Of a DNA stretch of 6,649 nucleotides, positions 1 through 5,512 are shown one piece after another (positions within the stretch are counted from its first letter, which is position 1; the number at the start of each line of letters is the position of its first letter). The stretch covers positions 1-6,649 of the forward strand of contig JAVBQX010000240.1 in assembly GCA_031548645.1 (NCBI GenBank), read 5' to 3'. The DNA comes from WRMR01 sp031548645 (GTDB lineage: Bacteria > Planctomycetota > Planctomycetia > Pirellulales > Thermoguttaceae). A program made the translations under genes and the position numbers. The notes beneath the pieces are model-generated. The model was given only the letters and a program-made list of their open reading frames with translations. It had not been told where the DNA came from and searched no databases.

Positions 1-1
1 C

Positions 2-568
2 AAAGACCTGATCTTTCCCGGCAATCCGCTGGATCGGCTCGATGATTACCTGCACTTCACCGACTGGTCGCTGCTGGTCGACGTGGCGCGATGGGACCGT
101 TCGGACGACCCGCGAAAACAGGCCGCCGCGCCGCTTTGGCAGGACATCGTGTTCCGCAAAACCACCTGGCACCTGGTCATCGAACGGACGATCCTTTTCC
201 AGGCCGGGGCCAAGGAACAGTCGAGCGTCTTTTCCGACGAAGGGCTCCTCGACATGGCGATTCGTCGCGAGCTGCCGGAGCAATATCGCGAAATCGAAAT
301 CCGCATCGACATCCCGCGCCATGCCCAGCGGCCGGGGGCGCACCTTCCTTCGGCGAATCTCAATTTTTTGTACGACCCGGCCTCGGAACAGGTGCGGCGC
401 CTTGAAGAGGAGGAACTGTTCCGCGACATCCCGCAAAGTTACCGCATCTGCCGAATCTATGCCAGCGAGGAAACGGTGGCCGACCCGGCGAAGAAGACGG
501 CGCTCGTGCAGGCTTTCGACCGCCTGACCTCGCAAGGCCGACCGGCCGACGACGCGACCAATATGTAG
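2..568 (+). CDS. HD superfamily phosphohydrolase-like protein, C-terminal part (5' end outside window)
   Basis: The frame is open from the first complete codon at base 2 to a TAG stop at 566-568, giving 188 residues with no start in view. The opening segment FPGNPLDRLDDYLHFTDWSL, then LWQDIVFRKTTWH about 45 residues later, and a closing CRIYASEE strand followed by a helix match my memory of the C-terminal half of COG1078-type HD phosphohydrolases (SAMHD1-like and dGTPase-like enzymes). There a DDYLxLTD segment precedes an R-x-LFK-type helix and a final alpha/beta subdomain. The HD metal-binding residues of that family lie in the N-terminal half, so they cannot be checked here. If the assignment holds, the protein is a cytoplasmic metal-dependent nucleotide phosphohydrolase. 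An ATG at 83-85 is in frame but falls inside the conserved segment, so it is not the start. The product looks intact at its C-terminus. Family assignment is moderate; that it is a real coding region is near certain. Confidence 0.62.
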   Translation, partial: KDLIFPGNPLDRLDDYLHFTDWSLLVDVARWDRSDDPRKQAAAPLWQDIVFRKTTWHLVIERTILFQAGAKEQSSVFSDEGLLDMAIRRELPEQYREIEIRIDIPRHAQRPGAHLPSANLNFLYDPASEQVRRLEEEELFRDIPQSYRICRIYASEETVADPAKKTALVQAFDRLTSQGRPADDATNM

Positions 569-585
569 TGTGCGAGGTTTTCGAT

Positions 586-615
586 ATGGCATCATGGCTT
601 TGTTGCCGATACAAT
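586..615 (+). promoter_or_regulatory. Candidate sigma70-type promoter for the Tat barrel gene
   Basis: ATGGCA at 586-591 (4 of 6 to TTGACA) is followed after 18 bases by TACAAT at 610-615 (5 of 6 to TATAAT). Transcription would begin near 622, leaving a leader of about 30 bases before the ATG at 654 that contains the GGAGAG ribosome site. It would also exclude the upstream in-frame ATG at 618 as a start. It lies in the 85-base gap after the HD gene. I see no terminator in that gap, so read-through from upstream is possible too. The call rests on consensus matching alone. Confidence 0.35.
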
Positions 616-642
616 AAATGGCATGGCAGCTTTGTTTTCCCT

Positions 643-648
643 GGAGAG
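643..648 (+). promoter_or_regulatory. Ribosome binding site that decides the start at 654
   Basis: GGAGAG sits 5 bases before the ATG at 654. The alternative in-frame ATG at 618 has no purine-rich site ahead of it, and would put 12 extra residues including two Trp and a Pro before the twin-arginine signal. The 654 start places the RRR motif at residues 6-8, which is normal for Tat signals. Confidence 0.65.
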
Positions 649-653
649 ATGAA

Positions 654-1586
654 ATGGAAAAAGTGACACGACGGCGTTTTCTGCAATGTGGCGGGGCCTT
701 GACGGCGGCGGCGATGTTGCCGGCTTCGGAAACGATGTCGTTTGCTTCCGAATCGACAACGACCGTCCGTGACACGCTTTGGCTTTGGGGGCATCTCGAA
801 GGCTCCTACGACAATTCCTACGGTTTGCCGATGAACAGCCGCATGACGCCGCTTGAAGGGGCCGATTATCTCGGAATTCCGAATATCATCATGGTGCGTT
901 ATGACGGCAAACCCGCCATGCCGTTCGACAAGTACGCCGAACAGTATAAAAACACGAAAAAACTCATGTGGAGTTTCGTCGGCGGCGGAGGCGGCACCTC
1001 GCGGGAAGAACGCGAACATGTCCTTGACATCGCGCGAACGATGCCCAACATCACGGGGCTGTTCATGGACGATTTCTTTCATGGAAACGCCGTGCCCGCA
1101 CAAAAATACCGATTGGCGGAAAACGACGAAGGAGCCGAACCGCCCGCCGCGTGGTCCATCGCGGAACTGGAGGAAATCCGAAAAAAACTGCCCCTTCCCG
1201 ACAGAACGCTTGATCTCGGGGTCACGCTTTATGCGCACCAACTCAACCCGGCCATCCGAAGGCATCTTGAGTTGTGCGATTTGATTTCGTTCTGGAGTTG
1301 GACGGCGGACGATTTGACCAGGCTGGATGAGAATTTCGCCAAATACCGGGAGATCGCCCCGAACAAACGAACGTTGCTGGGAATTTACATGTGGGATTTC
1401 GGGCTTTCGAAGCCGCTCCCCATGGAGTTGATGCAAATGCAATGTCAAACCGCGTTGAAATGGCTCAAGGCGGGCGAGATCGAAGGAATGATTTTTCTCG
1501 CGTCCAATATTTGCGATATGAAGATCGAAGCGGTCGAATGGGCGAAAAAATGGATCGCCGAGCACGGACAGGAAGTGATTGCGTAA
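654..1586 (+). CDS. Tat-exported putative (beta/alpha)8-barrel protein, possible glycoside hydrolase of unrecognised family
   Basis: This 310-residue protein begins with a twin-arginine signal: TRRRFLQ at residues 5-11, then a small-residue hydrophobic stretch (12-23), with cleavage probably near residues 25-34. Export is therefore expected in folded form. The mature part reads as eight strand-like segments, each followed by a helix: DTLWLWGH (40-47), PNIIMVRYD (76-84), KLMWSFVG (103-110), ITGLFMDDFF (133-142), LDLGVTLYAH (186-195), DLISFWSWT (209-217), TLLGIYMWDFG (240-250) and GMIFLASN (278-285). That count and the aromatic strand ends suggest a TIM barrel. Acidic residues close strand 4 (D139, D140) and strand 7 (D248), the positions where many glycoside hydrolases carry catalytic acids. 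I do not recognise a named family, and the enzymatic role is inferred. It lies 76 bases upstream of a GH99-like hydrolase gene, which supports a carbohydrate role. Start chosen at 654 for its ribosome site and Tat motif; 618 is the alternative. Confidence 0.85.
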   Translation: MEKVTRRRFLQCGGALTAAAMLPASETMSFASESTTTVRDTLWLWGHLEGSYDNSYGLPMNSRMTPLEGADYLGIPNIIMVRYDGKPAMPFDKYAEQYKNTKKLMWSFVGGGGGTSREEREHVLDIARTMPNITGLFMDDFFHGNAVPAQKYRLAENDEGAEPPAAWSIAELEEIRKKLPLPDRTLDLGVTLYAHQLNPAIRRHLELCDLISFWSWTADDLTRLDENFAKYREIAPNKRTLLGIYMWDFGLSKPLPMELMQMQCQTALKWLKAGEIEGMIFLASNICDMKIEAVEWAKKWIAEHGQEVIA

Positions 1587-1611
1587 ACGCCATAATATGG
1601 TTTCAATTGGT

Positions 1612-1620
1612 AAAGGGGGA
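1612..1620 (+). promoter_or_regulatory. Strong Shine-Dalgarno sequence ahead of a 13-codon mini-ORF
   Basis: AAAGGGGGA ends 4 bases before the ATG at 1625. It is the purine-richest ribosome site in the window, yet the frame it serves encodes only 13 residues. The large hydrolase gene that follows has no comparable site before its own candidate starts at 1663 and 1678, so this site may load ribosomes for both. Confidence 0.5.
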
Positions 1621-1624
1621 ATTC

Positions 1625-1666
1625 ATGCGTTTTCCGGCAAACCCAAAACTCACAACATCGATATGA
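1625..1666 (+). CDS. Possible 13-residue upstream mini-ORF coupled to the hydrolase gene
   Basis: The ATG at 1625 opens a 13-codon frame encoding MRFPANPKLTTSI and stops at TGA 1664-1666. That stop overlaps the ATG at 1663-1665 of the following gene as ATGA, a classic arrangement for translational coupling or reinitiation. It is preceded by AAAGGGGGA at good spacing. The peptide shows no regulatory codon run, hydrophobic core or known motif. It may simply be a ribosome-loading device, or the layout may be chance, with the hydrolase starting at 1678 by another route. An alternative is that a sequencing indel splits a longer N-terminus, but the residues encoded here do not resemble a signal peptide. 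That it is translated is inference. Confidence 0.35.
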   Translation: MRFPANPKLTTSI

Positions 1667-3696
1667 AAGCGGATATTATGAAAAACAGATGTTTTCTCGG
1701 AATATTATTGTTCAGTGTCGTTATCAGCGTACCCGCGGGGATGCTCCCGGCCCAGGAAACACGTGACCTTTTTTCCGATACCTGGGTCGCGACGGACGCC
1801 CTCGGCAGGACCATGCCGCTCCATGAAGACGTAGGTGGCTTGAAAAACGACAAGCCGCGCGTGACGGGAATTTTTTACATCACCTGGCACGGCGGGCCGG
1901 CGGCGACACGACAAAGTTCCAAGTTTGACAGCGACGTGACCAAAATTCTGGCCGATGATCCCGATGCAAAATTTGACGCCAATCATCCCAATTGGGCGAT
2001 GGGGGCACCGGGTTATTTTTGGGGCGAGCCCGAAATGGGCTATTTCATCAGCGACGACGAATACGTCATCCGGAAAGACATGTCGATGCTCACCGACGCC
2101 GGGATCGACGTGATCATTTTTGATGTGACCAACGCGGTGCAATACTGGCACGAATGGGACGTCATCCTCGAAACGATGCGAAAAATGAAAGCGGAAGGAA
2201 ACAAGGTCCCGCAGTTCTGTTTCTGGTCGTTCAACGGCCCGTCCATCACGGTGGTGCAAAATCTGTATGAAAAAATCTACAAGCCGGAAAAATTCAAGGA
2301 ATTTTGGTTTCAATGGGACGGCAAGCCGCTGTTGCTATACAACGCTTCACCGTCATTCGACGCCAACGGAGCGGAAATCAAGCATCCCAATCCGCATTAC
2401 GATGCCGCGGCCAAAACCGATCCGAACCACCCGCATTACGGTGACCCGAACTATGCGGAAGAATTTTACGCGGATTACACCCCCGAAGTGCGGGATTTTT
2501 TCACGTTTCGCATGATGTGGTGGGGCTATTACCAATGGGGCGGCAAGCGGTATATCGGCACCGAGGACTGCTGGAGTTTCGGTTACGACATGGGGGATAA
2601 AAGGGTCCAGGCCCTTTCGCCCGAGGAATTGGTTTCGAAACACGACGGTCAGCTCGAAGAGGCGGCCGTGACCCCCGCGCAGCATTCCTCGACGATGATC
2701 GGCAAATCCTGGAGCAAGGAACATGGCGAACCGGAACTGGACGAATACGACATGCCGAAATCGGCATACGTTCCCTGGCTCGGCAAAACGGTCGAGCACC
2801 CCGAAGGTTACGGCATCTATTTCCAGGAACGATGGGAAGACGCCTTGAAAGCGGACCCGAAATTTCTCTACGTCAACGACTGGAACGAATGGATCGCCGG
2901 AAAATATCATGATCCCGCGACGCTCAAGGGAATGAACTTCATGCGACGCGGACCGGAAGCGGCCTATTTCTTCGTCGACCAATACAACGCGGAGTTCAAT
3001 CGCGGCATCCAGCCGATGAAGGGCGGTTACACGGACAACTACTACATGCAAATGGCGCAAAATCTGCGGCGTTACAAAGGAGCGCGTCCGATTCCGCAGA
3101 ATGTCGGTGAAACGAAGGTGGATTGGCAATCTCCCTTTTCAACGTGGGATGCCGTCAAAGTGGAATACCGTGATACGATCGGCGACGTGTTCCATCGCGA
3201 TCATGACGGATACAACGGGCGGCATTACACCGACACGTCCGGTCGCAACGACATTGTCACGTGTAAAAACGCCGTTGACAAGGAGAACGTATATTTTTAC
3301 GTGGAAACCGCCGCGCCATTGTCCCCGTCAACCGATAAAAACTGGATGCTGCTTTTGATCGACGCCGACCAGAATTCTGAGACCGGCTGGTTCGGCTACG
3401 ATCTGCTCGTGAATAAAAACGTCATCGACGGCAGCAAAACGATGCTGATGAAATGGAATGACACGACGAAAAGCTGGGACGAACGTTCGCCGTTGCAATA
3501 TTCGGTCGACGCGAACAAACTGGCGATCAAACTGCCCCGTGCGCTGGGTGGTTGGACCGGCGATCAAATTTGTTTTGACTTCAAATACAGCGACAATCCC
3601 GCCGATCTCGACAGTCCGATTTCGCTTTGCACCGGCGGCGACACCGCGCCGAACCGGCGTTTCAATTACCGGTTTTCATGGAAAAACAAGGAATGA
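1663..3696 (+). CDS. Secreted GH99/WbsX-like glycoside hydrolase with C-terminal beta-sandwich module
   Basis: The product is 677 residues. A signal peptide is visible: a positive N-terminus (MKADIMKNR), a hydrophobic core at about 11-28 and a likely cleavage after PAQ (29-31). The catalytic-type region (about 65-450) has TGIFYITWHGGP at the first strand, a lone-helix pattern ending in DAGIDVIIFDVTNA (145-158), FCFWSFNGP (185-193), KPLLLYNASP (221-230) and VNDWNEWIAGKY (404-415). The helix-then-DxIxFD segment and the WNEW motif are features I associate with GH99-like and WbsX-like barrels acting on glycosides. Residues about 497-675 form a strand-rich region (KVEYRDTIGD, NVYFYVETA, WMLLLIDADQNSETGW, ICFDFKYSDN) resembling CBM9-like or DOMON-like sugar-binding sandwiches. 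The exact substrate cannot be read. Start 1663 is preferred because of the ATGA overlap with the mini-ORF; 1678 gives an equally good signal peptide, and a TTG at 1579 is possible but gives a poor N-terminus. It precedes the sirtuin gene by one base. Confidence 0.85.
   Translation: MKADIMKNRCFLGILLFSVVISVPAGMLPAQETRDLFSDTWVATDALGRTMPLHEDVGGLKNDKPRVTGIFYITWHGGPAATRQSSKFDSDVTKILADDPDAKFDANHPNWAMGAPGYFWGEPEMGYFISDDEYVIRKDMSMLTDAGIDVIIFDVTNAVQYWHEWDVILETMRKMKAEGNKVPQFCFWSFNGPSITVVQNLYEKIYKPEKFKEFWFQWDGKPLLLYNASPSFDANGAEIKHPNPHYDAAAKTDPNHPHYGDPNYAEEFYADYTPEVRDFFTFRMMWWGYYQWGGKRYIGTEDCWSFGYDMGDKRVQALSPEELVSKHDGQLEEAAVTPAQHSSTMIGKSWSKEHGEPELDEYDMPKSAYVPWLGKTVEHPEGYGIYFQERWEDALKADPKFLYVNDWNEWIAGKYHDPATLKGMNFMRRGPEAAYFFVDQYNAEFNRGIQPMKGGYTDNYYMQMAQNLRRYKGARPIPQNVGETKVDWQSPFSTWDAVKVEYRDTIGDVFHRDHDGYNGRHYTDTSGRNDIVTCKNAVDKENVYFYVETAAPLSPSTDKNWMLLLIDADQNSETGWFGYDLLVNKNVIDGSKTMLMKWNDTTKSWDERSPLQYSVDANKLAIKLPRALGGWTGDQICFDFKYSDNPADLDSPISLCTGGDTAPNRRFNYRFSWKNKE
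3688..3692 (+). promoter_or_regulatory. Ribosome binding site for the sirtuin gene, inside the hydrolase 3' end
   Basis: AAGGA lies 5 bases before the ATG at 3698 and within the last codons of the hydrolase gene, whose TGA is at 3694-3696. The stop and start are one base apart, so ribosomes ending the hydrolase can reinitiate directly. This fixes the sirtuin start at 3698; the frame extends upstream only as an overlap with the hydrolase. Confidence 0.65.
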
Positions 3697-3697
3697 C

Positions 3698-4516
3698 ATG
3701 CCGCACGTCCATGAAAAAAAACTGGACGAGGTCGCCGAATTGCTGCGGGACGCCAAACGGGTTTTGTTCATCACCGGCGCCGGAATCTCGGCGGACAGCG
3801 GGTTGCCGACGTATCGCGGGTTCGGCGGGTTGTACGAACAAAAAAGAACCGTGGAAGGCTTCCGGATCGAAGAGTGTCTTTCCGGAACGATGCTCCGGAA
3901 AAAACCGGAAATCACCTGGAAATACATGCTGCAACTCGGCATGGCGATTGCCGGACATGAGCCGAATGACGCGCACCGCATCATCGCGACATGGGAAAAA
4001 CGACTCGCGAAACAAGGTGGCAAACTGGTCATCCTCACGCAAAACATCGACGGCTATCACCGTGCCGCCGGGTCGAAGAACGTTTATGAATTTCACGGAT
4101 CGCTTGATACGCTTCACTGCACGAATTGTTCATGGTCGGAAAAATTGCAGTTGGATACAACCGTTCGGACGCGGCTTCAGGAGCTTCAACGCTCATTGCC
4201 GCCGCGATGCCCGAAATGCGACGCCGTGATCCGTCCTCGCGTCGTACTGTTTGGAGAAGACCTGCCGTTGAGCGAAACGGAAGGTTTTCAACGCGAATTC
4301 CGCGGCGGCAAAGGCTTCGACCTGGTTTTCTCGGTCGGCACTTCGGCCATGTTTTACTATATCACCGAGCCGCTTGACCTGGCAAAAACGCAGGGGGTTC
4401 CGACGATCGAAATCAACCCGGCGGAAAGCGAGCAGACCGGACAAGCCGCGATCCATCTCCCGATGTGCGCCGCCGAAGCCATGCGCGAAATCGAAAAACG
4501 GTGGAATGGAGGCTGA
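3698..4516 (+). CDS. Sir2-family NAD-dependent protein deacylase
   Basis: This 272-residue protein carries the full sirtuin core and is the usual length for a bacterial stand-alone enzyme. Such enzymes remove acyl groups from lysine using NAD+ in the cytoplasm. Visible are the NAD-binding GAGISADSGLPTYRG (27-41), TQNID (114-118), the catalytic histidine in EFHG (H133), a zinc site of two Cys pairs (C141, C144, C171, C174), GTSAM (214-218) and EINPAE (238-243). The FR of the usual GIPxFRG motif is YR here. The Tyr-x-x-Arg pair that marks desuccinylase and demalonylase sirtuins is not obvious: the region reads WKYMLQLGM (74-82), with Gln rather than Arg three after the Tyr. Deacetylase or another deacylase activity is therefore more likely, though the alignment there is uncertain. 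No signal peptide is present. It is probably translationally coupled to the secreted hydrolase, an unexpected partner. The gene ends 4 bases from the convergent methyltransferase gene. Confidence 0.95.
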   Translation: MPHVHEKKLDEVAELLRDAKRVLFITGAGISADSGLPTYRGFGGLYEQKRTVEGFRIEECLSGTMLRKKPEITWKYMLQLGMAIAGHEPNDAHRIIATWEKRLAKQGGKLVILTQNIDGYHRAAGSKNVYEFHGSLDTLHCTNCSWSEKLQLDTTVRTRLQELQRSLPPRCPKCDAVIRPRVVLFGEDLPLSETEGFQREFRGGKGFDLVFSVGTSAMFYYITEPLDLAKTQGVPTIEINPAESEQTGQAAIHLPMCAAEAMREIEKRWNGG

Positions 4517-4520
4517 AGCG

Positions 4521-5201
4521 TCATCCGGCCGATGCAGACGTGATGACAACGAAACTCCGCTTGACGGGAACGCCGAACGGGGTGAGCGTATCTTCGATCA
4601 TGTGCTTGACATTCACCACCTTCAGAGAAGCTTGTTCCTGCATCTCGACGATTTCGGGCGTATGGTAGAGATGAAAGCCGTATTTGACAAACGGCAGCGT
4701 TTCCATCATCGCCTTGGGGACAAACGCCAGGCAGAACCGCCCTCCCGGTTTCATGACCCTCGCAATTTCACGGAGGTACGGCACAGGTCGTTCCCAGAAA
4801 TAGATCGTATTGACGGTGAAAATTTTGTCAAACGCGTGCTCGTCAAACGGCAGGGAAAGGCCGTCACCATGTTGAAATGTCACGTTTTGCGTCACGGCGA
4901 GTCCTGCGTTGATTCGCCGGGCTTCCTCAACCATCGTTTGCGAGACTTCAAGCCCCGCATAGCGAATTCGTCGACCGGGTGTCATGAAGTCTGCGACATG
5001 CCGCCCGGAGGCATGGCCCAGTTCAAGAACGGAGTCTCCGTCGACGATCTCCAGGGCCTCGACCGTCCGACGGATGAAATGCTGATTGACGGCGGCCATC
5101 TTTTCACCGATCATCAATCCGAATTCGCCGGATGGACAGGCGGACTGCCGGGCCATTTCCCGCAATTCCTCTTCCGTTGGCTGGGGAGCGTTATTCGGCA
5201 T
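4521..5201 (-). CDS. Class I SAM-dependent methyltransferase (Methyltransf_11-like)
   Basis: The gene encodes 226 residues from the ATG at 5201. Motif I is SVLELGHASGRHV (57-69), where the usual middle glycine of GxGxG is replaced (G62-H-A-S-G66). Motif II is AGLEVSQTM (82-90), with E85 in place to bind the SAM ribose. Then come FQHGDGLSLPFDEHAFDKI (109-127), the strand IFTVNTIYFW (127-136) and the post-motif MKPGGRFCLAF (150-160). This is the typical order for small-molecule or quinone-type methyltransferases such as the UbiE and Methyltransf_11 groups, but the substrate cannot be read. An in-frame GTG at 5294 would add 31 residues rich in His and Ser that look unrelated to the family, so I prefer 5201; no convincing ribosome site precedes either. 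It runs convergent to the sirtuin gene and divergent from leuS, so it is probably its own transcription unit. Confidence 0.9.
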   Translation of the reverse strand: MPNNAPQPTEEELREMARQSACPSGEFGLMIGEKMAAVNQHFIRRTVEALEIVDGDSVLELGHASGRHVADFMTPGRRIRYAGLEVSQTMVEEARRINAGLAVTQNVTFQHGDGLSLPFDEHAFDKIFTVNTIYFWERPVPYLREIARVMKPGGRFCLAFVPKAMMETLPFVKYGFHLYHTPEIVEMQEQASLKVVNVKHMIEDTLTPFGVPVKRSFVVITSASAG

Positions 5202-5307
5202 GGCGAAGTCCGATCTGTGGTAAAAGGCGACGTTTTTTATCGAATGTTTGCAGGTTCGGAGTAGATTTGAACCGGAATGATCCTGTGACAACACCTGACG
5301 ATTACCT

Positions 5308-5335
5308 ATTGTAATGGAAATACAACTTTAACACA
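5308..5335 (-). promoter_or_regulatory. Weak candidate promoter for the methyltransferase gene
   Basis: Read on the minus strand, TACAAT (complement of 5308-5313) matches 5 of 6 of the -10 consensus, with TGTGTT (complement of 5330-5335) 16 bases upstream as a poor -35. Transcription would begin near 5301. That gives about 100 bases of leader to the ATG at 5201, or a nearly leaderless message if the GTG at 5294 is used. Only the -10 box is convincing. Confidence 0.22.
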
Positions 5336-5352
5336 TCAGGTGGATACGCTTA

Positions 5353-5373
5353 AATTGTATTGTCGGCACAATT
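5353..5373. repeat. Spaced dyad, possible operator
   Basis: AATTGT (5353-5358) and ACAATT (5368-5373) are perfect 6-base inverted arms around 9 bases. The spacing and symmetry would suit a dimeric regulator placed between the two divergent promoters. In AT-rich DNA arms of this length can arise by chance, so confidence is low. Confidence 0.22.
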
Positions 5374-5383
5374 CGCATTGATT

Positions 5384-5395
5384 TTTTCGCGAAAA
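5384..5395. repeat. Perfect 12-base palindrome TTTTCGCGAAAA
   Basis: TTTTCGCGAAAA is fully self-complementary and lies about 29 bases upstream of the candidate leuS -35 box. It could be a regulator site. It lacks a loop and a following T run, so it is not an intrinsic terminator. No second copy was noticed in the window. Confidence 0.25.
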
Positions 5396-5423
5396 GAAAA
5401 ATGACGCGATATTCCGTCGGCTC

Positions 5424-5451
5424 TTTTCAGCGGCCTCGGTTGTGATAAAAT
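5424..5451 (+). promoter_or_regulatory. Candidate promoter for leuS
   Basis: TTTTCA (5424-5429, 4 of 6 to TTGACA) and TAAAAT (5446-5451, 5 of 6 to TATAAT) are separated by 16 bases. A TG dinucleotide one base before the -10 box gives an extended -10 (TGATAAAAT). Transcription would begin near 5458, leaving a leader of about 55 bases, too short for a T-box. Confidence 0.4.
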
Positions 5452-5512
5452 AAAAGTCATTCGGCAATTTTTACATTCAAATCACCCTTATTAATATCGA
5501 GTGACAGAGATC

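Larger units (their letters stand above)
5202..5512. other. AT-rich divergent intergenic region between the methyltransferase gene and leuS
   Basis: This 311-base stretch is clearly richer in A and T than the flanking genes and contains no reading frame I would call a gene. It must carry the control signals for both divergent genes. I see a candidate leuS promoter at 5424-5451, a weaker candidate for the methyltransferase at 5308-5335, a spaced dyad at 5353-5373 and a perfect 12-base palindrome at 5384-5395. I see no T-box layout, leader peptide with a Leu run, tRNA or intrinsic terminator. Part of it (5202-5294) would be coding if the methyltransferase used the GTG at 5294. Confidence 0.7.

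Noticed and set aside
601..616. Similarity between the reverse complement of this stretch (TATTGTATCGGCAACA) and TATTGTCGGCACAATT near 5359
   Set aside because: The match needs gaps and covers only short AT-rich words; it is not better than chance for two promoter-like regions.
618..653. Upstream in-frame ATG at 618 as the start of the Tat barrel protein
   Set aside because: It has no ribosome site, lies at or before the predicted transcription start, and would add 12 residues ahead of the twin-arginine motif.
360..1565. Long antisense open frame (401 codons) over the Tat barrel gene
   Set aside because: The translation is rich in Arg, His and Pro with no domain pattern, and the plus-strand frame has a signal peptide, ribosome site and regular secondary structure. 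It is a shadow of codon bias.
2353..3129. Antisense open frame (258 codons) inside the hydrolase gene
   Set aside because: The hydrolase frame is continuous and carries the WNEW and signal-peptide features; the antisense product is Val/Arg-rich shadow sequence with no ribosome site noted.
3698..4516. Sir2 gene as part of an anti-phage system (pAgo, DSR, Thoeris-like)
   Set aside because: It is a compact stand-alone sirtuin with a complete zinc site and catalytic His, and no neighbouring Argonaute, TIR, helicase or other effector gene is in the window.
4519..4547. Inverted repeat GTCATC...GATGAC near the convergent stops, considered as a bidirectional terminator
   Set aside because: The stem is only 6 bases with a 16-base loop, no T run follows on either strand, and most of it lies in methyltransferase coding sequence.
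5340..5512. T-box or leucine leader peptide controlling leuS
   Set aside because: The likely leader is about 55 bases, with no T-box-like antiterminator hairpin, no terminator with a T run, and no short frame with a Leu codon run.
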